From positions 1 through 64,000 of the forward strand of contig JAKZHN010000054.1 in assembly GCA_037179335.1 (NCBI GenBank): 64,000 bases of DNA, written 5' to 3'. The DNA comes from Cyclaneusma minus. Taxonomy: Eukaryota; Ascomycota; Leotiomycetes; Marthamycetales; Marthamycetaceae. Positions 56,409 to 64,000 of this stretch are shown here, piece by piece. Numbering within the stretch: the stretch's first letter is position 1; each line of letters begins with the position of its first letter. Position numbers and translations under genes: made by a program. A model generated the notes under the pieces. That model did not search any database. It saw nothing but the letters and a program-made list of their open reading frames with translations, and had not been told where the DNA came from.

Positions 56409-57632
56409 TTTGTCTGTAACAGGGATCAATACGAAAAAGCAATGAGCGGTGTTCGTCTGAATCAAGGGACGCCAGATGAAACGACAGAGGGAGATATCAA
56501 GTGCGAGGCCTTGGAAGACGACGAAGATTCACCTTTAGAACTTACGAAGGGGGGCAAGTACTTTTGTACGATTGACTTGAAACTACCGTGGCCCACCTTT
56601 GAGTTGCTTGATGGACTTTCAAGCAGACCTGCGCCCCGGAATAAGCACTCGTTCCCGACCATGACGGTCCATACAGACACCGGCTACTAAGACGAGTAGG
56701 GCGCCGTGCGGGGGTGAGCAGGACAACAGCAGTGGTGATATGTGGCTCCTGGGCAAATCTGACTCCTCGGTCGCGCTGGTGTAGCTGGGTAGTAGCTGAA
56801 ATAGCAGACGGTGTCCGGTAGGTCTGAGATGGCGATAAGGTGCGAGCAACGGAAAGTGGTTACAGCGCCTTCCTGCCACTGGAACAGCGGAAAACGGGCT
56901 CGTCGGCGCCGCGATGCGGCTAAGATTGACCGACGCTGACCGCAGCTCTGAGGCTGAGCGGCGACCCTGTCAGATCGTAGAGCGATATGTCAATCCCGGC
57001 CAAATAGCTGTCATCTTATGTAATGAGGACGACGACTGCTACACTTTGAATATCTGGGAGCCTGAAGTTAAGAGAGAACCTGCGATTTGACACAAGATTA
57101 CCGAGATGCTGCAACTCACTGGTTTATATCACCGAGCTCGAAATCAGTGCCTTCTCATGCCAGTCTGATCTGCGAAGATCGCTGGCGGGAAGTGAAGGGC
57201 CCACGATTATCGTCGAATTAGAGTCCTTGTAGATCCGGGGTAGCCTATCTTTACCGACGAAGCTGTTTCTGTGCTGCTGCTGAGACTGTGGAGGCCGTTA
57301 GCCGTGTGCTGTGTCGCCATATCGCATGCAAAAACGAGATCTGTCCGACGTCACGTGGGGCAGGATGACAGCTAGTGCTGACCACCGGCGTCGTGGACCT
57401 GAAACATCCTGGGCCAAAGAGAAAGTCGGATCAGCTAGCCCAGGTGAAAGCTCCGATGCATATGCTTCATCGTTTCGTGGAAATGTGCTGTATTTAGCTT
57501 CAACGACTGCCACTCTTGTCCCAAGGCATAATCCACTTGCCCAACACTTCCTTGGCACGAAAGACCCGCCCTTCAACGCCCGCTCTCCCCACCACTCCGT
57601 AAAAGTGCTTCCCACAACGCTCCTCTTTCATC
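56409..57632. other. Long intergenic region, no gene seen
   Basis: 1224 bp. Frames at 56352-56690, 56619-56879 and 57298-57658 lack recognisable character. Near 57348 there is a CGACGTCACGTGG stretch that combines CRE-like and E-box-like cores; whether it acts is unknown. Confidence 0.45.
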
Positions 57633-59015
57633 TTATTGCATCGCATCGGGCATTGTGATGACTGCTTTGTTTTCAGAATCCATCCATTTCGCCCCGCCTG
57701 TCTTCCGCAGCATCCTCTCGCTGGCCAGGTATATGAGAACGTAGATATGCCGTACCATCTCTCCGTAGCAAAACACCTTCAAAGTCTCCGAGCCCGGGTC
57801 TCGGAAGGCGCTCACGGTCCAGCCGGCCTTTCCCGTACCAATGTACCCTTGGAGGAACACCCACGTTCTCTGCTTCTTGTCCGCAGGCCAGTTCTTGTAG
57901 CTCACCAACCAATGCCCTCTCTCAAAATCACCCGGTGTCCTCGTCTGCTCTGCAGGTTCGTACCGGCTTGCGAGTTTCCACATTGTCATCAAAGATTCCA
58001 GGGTTTTGGTGATGAAGGTACTTGGGAGGTGATCGGTGCCTACTGTCGGAGGTGGGGCTAGGATCTCGAAATCTGTTATCCTCCAGGTTGGCTTTTTATT
58101 GTAGAGTGCTTCGTTCTCCATGATATACTGGCGAGCAGCCATAGAGGTCGCGTCCGATATGCTGGCCGTCTTGCCTGGACCAGCCTCTGCCTGCATCTTG
58201 CTGTGAGCGACGATGGACGAGCCAACAGAAGCTGTGTGACCAAGATCCTGGGCGGCCGAATTCCCTAGGGTCTGATGGCATTTCGCGGAGGTTTCGTCAT
58301 CGGAGATGCTCGCGTTCTCTGTTGCAACCGCCGGAGAGTGGCCAGCTTGAGCCGAGACAGCCTCATTCTGATGGACTGCAATGCTACTAATGTCTTCAGG
58401 CTCTGCAATATCTTGCCGTTGTAATGCCAATTTTGCCTTCTTAGACACATGCTCCTTGTTGCTGTCAGATGTAGTCCCAAGGTTGTCAACGGCTGCGGTT
58501 CGCAACGACTGAGGCTGGCCCGGGATAGTTGCCACTGGGGTTTTCCCCCGCTCAGGATAAAGATTGAGACGCCTTATTGGGGAAGAGAATTCTGGCAAAG
58601 CTCTGGGTCGAGATGGCCATGAATCGTCCACAAAGCTAGGCGGTGTCTCCCATTCTAGCGACTTTTGGGGTGAAGGCGACTGTCTTTGTGGCTCCTTTGG
58701 CCGTGCCGATGACTGGCGAGTCGATCTCCTCGTGCCTTCTGGTATAGAGGGCGTCTGGGAAGGATGGTAATCTGAGTCCAGCTGAGAGATAAGCTGTGTA
58801 TATGTCCTCTTGTGGTTTGTTGCTAGGTGATCCCTCACTTCATCGCCGGCCGATAGTTGCGCCGGCAGCTGTAGGTCACCATGTAGTCGCCGCGGTTTGA
58901 AATCCAGATAGGCATTTGCCATCCGTCGGTAACGCGCATCATCAGAAGCTCTGCTTGGGGCAGATATGTGTATTAACAGCTCGGTGTTGTCAGGGTTGTG
59001 GTTTGAGCTTCCCAT
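57633..59015 (-). CDS. Unrecognised fungal protein with conserved-looking ends
   Basis: A single exon of 460 residues that I do not recognise. The N-terminus (about residues 10-45, TELLIHISAPSRASDDARYR then RMANAYLDFKPRR) looks like a folded, conserved motif. The middle (about 60-300) is disordered, rich in Ser, Pro and Gln, with basic patches such as KKAKLALQRQ that could act in nuclear import. The C-terminal about 150 residues have a hydrophobic pattern with several tryptophans (GHWLVSYKNWPADKKQRTWV) and look folded again. There is no signal peptide or membrane span. The ATG at 59015 is preceded by intergenic sequence. Real coding is likely from codon use and length. Confidence 0.8.
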   Translation of the reverse strand: MGSSNHNPDNTELLIHISAPSRASDDARYRRMANAYLDFKPRRLHGDLQLPAQLSAGDEVRDHLATNHKRTYTQLISQLDSDYHPSQTPSIPEGTRRSTRQSSARPKEPQRQSPSPQKSLEWETPPSFVDDSWPSRPRALPEFSSPIRRLNLYPERGKTPVATIPGQPQSLRTAAVDNLGTTSDSNKEHVSKKAKLALQRQDIAEPEDISSIAVHQNEAVSAQAGHSPAVATENASISDDETSAKCHQTLGNSAAQDLGHTASVGSSIVAHSKMQAEAGPGKTASISDATSMAARQYIMENEALYNKKPTWRITDFEILAPPPTVGTDHLPSTFITKTLESLMTMWKLASRYEPAEQTRTPGDFERGHWLVSYKNWPADKKQRTWVFLQGYIGTGKAGWTVSAFRDPGSETLKVFCYGEMVRHIYVLIYLASERMLRKTGGAKWMDSENKAVITMPDAMQ

Positions 59016-59701
59016 GGTTGCGATTGTCTCGACCTTGCACTATGATCATGGTTGCGAGCGCAAGAAAGCCGGAAGTCTTTTAGCGATTTAGCGATGTGAA
59101 GTAGTATCCAAAATTGGCGAGCAGCCAGCTGAGCGGCAGAGATGTTGGTCGCAAAAGAGGAGGGTGTCGTGAATCAGGCGGCCTTTGTTGATCGTGCATG
59201 ATTTTGCCGGCCTGTGCTTTGACATGCCCGATTCTCTCCGCACGGCCTTAGGCTGCAGCAGATAATTGCACGGTACATGTGGGTATGTGCTTTGATTGGC
59301 TTAGCCGCTAGGTATATAGAGCAGCTACTTATGTTTTGACTTTGACTACCACTAACATTGAATATAAAATTAGAACTAAATCATGTGTACCAGGTATTTG
59401 GTCATTGCTATCTATGTTAAGGCCATGCTTTACAAGATTAGAAGTTTAAAACCATTCAAAAAAATACCACCAACCATCAAGCAATAAACTCTGCGCGTGC
59501 CTGCATAGCGAGAGATAAAGTTGGAAGGACTCAAGGGGCTCCCGGCTGCCTGGTAATGTTTAATTAATATTCATTATTCAATAAATTACCTAGTAGGGAT
59601 CAAAATCTGAGGTAGCAAACCTTGCACAAGACAAGAACTAAAGTTGCAAGTTACCCTATACTTCGTGGAACGACTCTTCCGAGCAAAGCCGAGTAGAACT
59701 G
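59016..59701. promoter_or_regulatory. Upstream region, no gene seen
   Basis: 686 bp, increasingly AT-rich to the right, no open frame of note. Contains the promoter of the gene at 57633-59015 and runs into the miniature element. Confidence 0.4.
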
Positions 59702-59927
59702 TACAGCGGGAGGAAAAAAGTCTGAATACAGTCCATAGTCTCCAAATAATTGTAAATATTTCAAATAATCAGAAATATTCCTAATAATTTGGAATATTCC
59801 AAATTATTTAGAATATTTCAAAATATTGGGAATATTTCTAATTACTGGGAATATTCCTGGTTATTTAGAATATTCGCAATCCAGCTGAGACTGTAGGCCG
59901 TATTCAGACTTTTTTCCACCCACTGTA
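59702..59927. mobile_element. Tc1/mariner-like miniature element with 19-bp core
   Basis: 226 bp with TA at both ends. The left end (CAGCGGGAGGAAAAAAGTC) and right end (reverse complement CAGTGGGTGGAAAAAAGTC) form about 40-bp inverted repeats of two subtypes. The core is a run of 19-bp units such as AATAATTTGGAATATTCC. The same element, inverted, is at 61760-61985. No protein encoded. Confidence 0.9.
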
Positions 59928-60001
59928 GAAGTAAAGAATAAGAACTTTGTATTTAAGGCACTGCTTCCCCGGTCCCCCAACGCCAGAACCCATCCCTAGC
60001 A

Positions 60002-61390
60002 TCAATGCGCCTTGATCCACTCCAACATCTGCGTGAAAGCTTCACCCTGAGCCGTCTGGATATGCTGATCGCCATACTCCCCCACCACCGCAAACCCATG
60101 AGGAACCCCGCTGAAAGTCTTAAACTCGCAATCCACGCCATGCTCCTTCGCATACTTCTCGCCTGCCTCCCTTACGCTCTCTGGGAACAGCTGATCATTC
60201 TCAACACAGACAAGGCTCACAGGAGACTTGAGACCTTCAAAGTCCTCTGCTGTAACCAGCGTGCCATGAGCCACCGCTCCAGCCTTCAGGTAAGGTCCAG
60301 CCTTGACAACACCAGCTTCCTCATCAGCAAGCTTCTCGCCGTGTGCAACAGTGGTCGGCTTCTCGCTGGAAAGCAGCAGGATGTATTTGCCCCCAAAGCA
60401 GTAGCCGACTCCGTAGATGCCGCCCCCGTTCGCAACAGCGTCGGCGAATTCTTCCTTGATGCCGTCGAGTACGCGGTGGATGATGGGCAGCACCTTCTCG
60501 GGGGTGTGTCTGGCGAGCCACATATCGATTAAGAAGGACTTTGCCGTCTCGGCGGCACGCATCTTTACCTTCTCAATGATAGAGGCGTTGGACTCTTCAG
60601 CGGCGCTGGAAGAGTTTGGGGCAGGGTCTCCGCCGAACAGATCTGGCATCACCACTAAGAATCCCTCACTGGCGAATTTGTCGGCCTGAAGTTGATTGTT
60701 TACGGAGTGTAATCCGGTGCCTCCAGTGAGGAACTAATTGACGAATCAGCATTGTCATTTTCGCGATAATAGTATGGTGAGCCGTCTTCGACCGCCTTGC
60801 GATTTTTTTAAAAAGTCTGAATACGGTCTACAGTCTCCGAATGATTGTAAATATCCCAAATAAGCAGGGATATTCCCAATAACTAGGAATATCCCAGGTG
60901 CTTTGGAATATCCCAAGTGATTTTAGACATACCAAAAGGACCTTGCTGGGAGCATGCGGATAGTCGCTAGGCTTGGAAATGTATGCCTAGAGTTGCATCA
61001 GCATCGGAAACAGATATTCCTCAGAGACAGGTGACACTACATCCGTATCTCCCAATTTCGAGATCTCGCCCGATGGGGTGCCTCCGTGTGTCGCTGTACC
61101 GCACAGTCAGTTCATGAAATATCCAAACAAACATTGAAGCAGGCTTTACTGACGAGTAGGTCGATCGCTAGTACAGTGTTCCTGCAGACGGATTAGTGAC
61201 GAATTAGGATGATGAGGGCAAGTCATCGATAACATACACCCATGCTGGAGCCGCTTTGGGCTGGGGTATCGCCGGGAATGAGCGACTCTGGAGCATCATC
61301 CTTCTTGGGCACTTCGGGAGCTTCATCTTTCTGGGGCACCTCGGGAACTTCGTCCTCCTTGGGCACATCCGGAGCTTGCTCACTGGCCAT
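60002..61390 (-). CDS. Dienelactone hydrolase family protein
   Basis: An alpha/beta hydrolase, probably cytosolic; substrate unknown. Five exons: 61390-61238, 61181-61154, 61093-61038, 60986-60933 and 60733-60002; introns 56, 60, 51 and 199 bp. The spliced protein has 340 residues. The cysteine nucleophile is at about residue 209 (GVGYCFGGKYILLL), the Asp in ENDQLFPES and the His in GVPHGFAVV. The small exons rebuild the family start: THGGTPSGEISKLGDTDVAY, then ISKPSDYPHAPSKVLLFLTG. An unusual N-terminal extension of about 50 residues has near-repeats of KDEAPEVPKKDDAPE. The last intron is largely a relic of the CAGTGGG miniature element (60804-60925). Normal family length is about 250 residues, so the start at 61390 should be treated as likely but not certain. 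Confidence 0.88.
60804..60925. mobile_element. Truncated miniature element relic inside an intron
   Basis: Begins with AAAAAGTCTGAATACGGTC, the inner part of the miniature-element end, and continues with 19-bp units such as AATAACTAGGAATATCCC. The outer CAGTGGG and the opposite inverted repeat are missing. It fills most of the 199-bp last intron of the dienelactone hydrolase gene (60734-60932). Confidence 0.8.
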
Positions 61391-61759
61391 GGCTGCTGGG
61401 ATCAAGCTGCGGTATAAGGCAGTGTGGTAGAGTAGTGAAGAGTGAGTTGGCAGGGAGCTCGCTTGTCAAGTCTTGTTGAGTGTGTCGTTTGCTCTGCCAG
61501 ATACAATGTGTTTTGAGGGGCGGTGTTGAGCATGTGTAAGGAGCACGGGCAGGAACGAGCTGTCTGAAGCTCCTCGCCTCGTGGCTGCCAGTCCACGCAT
61601 GCTCGACGCTGGAAGCGTTTTGCGTATAGTGTGCAACTGAATGACATAGCATAGGTATGATAACTGTATAGCTGTATTTCAGCAATTGCTCTAGTGTCTA
61701 AGACTATTTATAATTAACATAGTGTCTCTGCTACAGCTGGCTCTAAATATATTCAGCAT
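61391..61759. promoter_or_regulatory. Upstream region of the dienelactone hydrolase gene
   Basis: 369 bp between the hydrolase start and a miniature element. The overlapping frames at 61380-61685 and 61402-61647 have no recognisable character. No specific regulatory site seen. Confidence 0.4.
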
Positions 61760-61985
61760 TACAGTGGGTGGAAAAAAGTCTGAATACGGCCTACAGTCTC
61801 AGCTGGATTGCGAATATTTTAAATAACCAGGAATATTTCTAGCAATTAGAAATATTTTTAATGCTTGAAAGTAATTTAAGTAATTTGGAATATTCTAAAT
61901 TATTAGGGATATTTCTAATTATTTGGGATATTTACAATTATTTGGAGACTATGGACTGTATTCAGACTTTTTTCCTCCCACTGTA
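61760..61985. mobile_element. Tc1/mariner-like miniature element, inverted copy
   Basis: 226 bp, TA at both ends, the same length as the copy at 59702-59927 but in the opposite orientation: it opens with the CAGTGGGTGG end and closes with the CCTCCCACTG end. The core has 19-bp units, several decayed. It lies about 370 bp upstream of the hydrolase start codon. Confidence 0.9.
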
Positions 61986-62601
61986 GAGCTGCGCCTCGGC
62001 CTCTCGGGCAAACTGATCCGAGCGCCGACCTCACTCTTGGAAATGAACCTAGGGATTAGACTATTGGAAGCCACAACTGGGTCTCAGACACTGAACTGCA
62101 CTCAGAATTGCTTCAGCGGGGCTGTGGACTATTCAAGCCTACATACACTTTCACTATCTACCTAGTTGTCTGGCGTCCCAAGTCTAAGACCAAGGCGCAT
62201 GCCGGGTGGAACACCGAGAAAAGCTTCGACAATACCCCAGCCTCGCTCCGCCTGCGCCAGGGTAAAACAGCGCGCTCCTTGTGGCTCGCGAAATTCGAAA
62301 GCGTTAGACGTAAGAAGCGAAATCGTAAAGCGCGTGCACTCCAGCCTTATACACCCTAGAGGCATCGTAAAATACGGAACAACGCCGGAACGGGAATGCT
62401 GACTGTCGAAGTGCTAGAAGGGGGAAGGGCATGACGGCGTTACGTTTAAACTCCAGTGTGAACTTTTCTTTTGCCGAAACGAGACCCGCTTGACCAAGTG
62501 GCAACAGGAAGAGAAGAATTCCCGACATTCCTGCTGGGACTGTAGAAAAATGGGACATTATGCATAACATGTGCAACCTCGGAGAATATCCGAGAAACCA
62601 A
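61986..62601. other. Intergenic, no gene seen
   Basis: 616 bp between the miniature element and the stop codon of LRG1. Frames at 62108-62359, 62166-62402 and 62304-62852 overlap each other on both strands and lack recognisable character. Confidence 0.45.
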
Positions 62602-64000
62602 TCAGGTAGCTCCAGTGACGCCGACCGATCCGTTGCGTGGACGATTCCAGCCAGAATTGCGCCAGTCGCGTTTTCCACCTTCGTTTTGGCTGTCTGGAGT
62701 ACGGTTTGCTGATCGTGAGATGTAGGGAGCAGGTTGATTGTCAGCATCTTGCAAAGCAGGATGAGGGGGCGTGTTCTGGTTACTCGGGCTTCCAGCATAT
62801 GGTTTATCAGGCTCCCGAACGTGCCTGACACTGCTTTCTTTCTGCCACGCATGTGTTTGGAATGGATCCGTATCGACGCGAGTCACGACCGGGGCCAGCA
62901 TTCTCCCACTACCGCTGCCGCTTCCCTCGTTGTCGCGGCCAAGCTCTGTAGGTGGAGTTTGATTTCTGGCACTATTACCGGCAATCTGCTCGCATCGCTT
63001 CAGGATCTCTCTTGTAGTGGCCTCGCTGCTGTTATTGAAGACCGACGACAAAGATTTGTCAGCCAACATCGACTGGAAGTCTTCTGGGACCTATCGTATA
63101 TATTAGCATTCCGGCTTGGAGCAAGGCAATAACCTCGTAAACGTACCTCACACATCTGCTCATTGAATTCGATGAGTGCGTGTACAGCTTCGATGGCAAG
63201 CAACGAATCATCCATGCCAGGAATTTTCGAATTCGAGAAGAGGATGTTGGGTGCAATGACAGTTGCAAGATTGTGGACATCCATCTTGCTACCTGACTCT
63301 TCATCGACCTGGTGGAAGGAGGCTGTCCAGTTCAGGAACGTGCACAGAACCTCCAGACAATCGCGATGACTCTGCGGCAAAAGACAGCAAGTAAGGTGCA
63401 GAACTCTGCGACGTTTGTCTTCATCCGTTATCTTCTGCGACGCAATAAACAGACGGTGTAGTTTGTATGTTAGAAGTGGATCAGGAAGTTCTCGCAGGAA
63501 TTTCTTGAGCAAAGCAGCGACCTGTACGACATTCTCTTTCTCTAGATCAACGGCGGCACATCCGTCTCTGTCGATAAGGGCCACCGTGTCATTGAGTCGT
63601 TTGATGTTGCCGTTCTTGCGGAAAACACCTTCAACAGACAGATCCATGTTCTTCATGGTCTCTATGCTGTTATCAACTAGGGCTGGTATTCGCAAGGTTC
63701 CCGGTCCAACGCCACCAGTCGAGTCCGCATAATCACGTTCTAGAAGGGCGTCCAGAGGCACACCGAACACACCCTTCTTCTTGATGTTTTTGCCCTTGTC
63801 ATTCTTGAATGCCTTGCCCATCTTGTTCCAGAATGTGGGTTGTTTCCTCGACTCAATCAGTAGAAGAAGCTCGTCCATGGAGTAATGGGGCTCGAGAAGA
63901 GGCTGCATGGAGAGGACGGCAAGGTGTCGAACCATGAAATAATCGAGCGCGCTCAACTCAGAAAAGTATTTCTTGGTTCCAGCGCCTCGTTGCGGTGAAG
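62602..64000 (-). CDS. LRG1: LIM-RhoGAP protein Lrg1, C-terminal part
   Basis: GTPase-activating protein for Rho GTPases, acting in cell-wall and polarity signalling. Only the C-terminal part is here; the frame runs open to the window edge, so the LIM domains and the start lie beyond 64000. Exons 64000-63147 and 63090-62602, with a 56-bp intron. The stretch KKYFSELSALDYFMVRHLAV is followed by the linker KPTFWNK-like segment (QPTFWNKMGKAFKNDKGK) before the RhoGAP domain. That domain has FGVPLDALLERD, the arginine finger in SVEGVFRKNGNIKRL, LLKKFLRELPDPLLT and MDVHNLATVIAPNILFSNS. The tail after the intron is disordered, Ser/Pro/Asn-rich. The linker in front of the RhoGAP domain is what points to Lrg1 and not another RhoGAP. 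Confidence 0.9.

Overview
The window is nuclear DNA of a filamentous ascomycete (Pezizomycotina). Genes carry short 49-226 bp introns with GTANGT-type donors and CTNAC-type branch points. The products are fungal (Med17, Csm3, Yos9, LIM-RhoGAP Lrg1, the fungal complex I 21 kDa subunit, IMP-specific 5'-nucleotidase), and an AT-rich isochore abuts gene-rich DNA. A Leotiomycete is my best guess, but nothing here proves the class.

Layout. 1-9300 is a gene-free, extremely AT-rich block that opens with an 8-bp tandem repeat. Its residual C residues sit mostly in GpC dinucleotides where I counted. At its edge (9310-9545) is a GC island with three perfect 7-bp-stem hairpins. From about 9.8 kb onward the DNA is ordinary gene-rich sequence: E2 ubiquitin-conjugating enzyme, flavin monooxygenase, a decayed duplicated segment, an unknown protein, O-methyltransferase, ISN1, PARP-type zinc-finger protein, MED17, phosphofructokinase and SKI2. 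An assembly gap at 32108-32667 is flanked by homopolymers. It is followed by CSM3, complex I 21 kDa subunit, TAD2, DID2/CHMP1, acetyl-CoA acetyltransferase, ISU1, quinone oxidoreductase, a coiled-coil membrane protein, a small secreted protein, YOS9, a zinc-finger regulator, a Ser/Thr-rich membrane protein, an unknown nuclear-looking protein, a dienelactone hydrolase and the 3' part of LRG1.

Most genes are single-copy housekeeping functions: RNA surveillance, transcription, glycolysis, respiration, Fe-S assembly, tRNA editing, ESCRT-III and ER quality control. Several are arranged as divergent pairs sharing one upstream region. They do not form one pathway. The only cluster-like grouping is the monooxygenase plus methyltransferase near the AT-rich edge.

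The most unusual feature is a dispersed intergenic repeat family with a strict 19-bp period (approximate consensus AAGTAATTNGGAATATTCC), found at about ten places. In three places the 19-mers lie between about 40-bp terminal inverted repeats beginning CAGTGGG and flanked by TA, i.e. Tc1/mariner-like miniature elements. One copy is a near-perfect fold-back, and one relic now makes up most of an intron. Two GC-AG introns are also inferred. All exon structures were read by eye from splice signals and reading frame. No database search was run.
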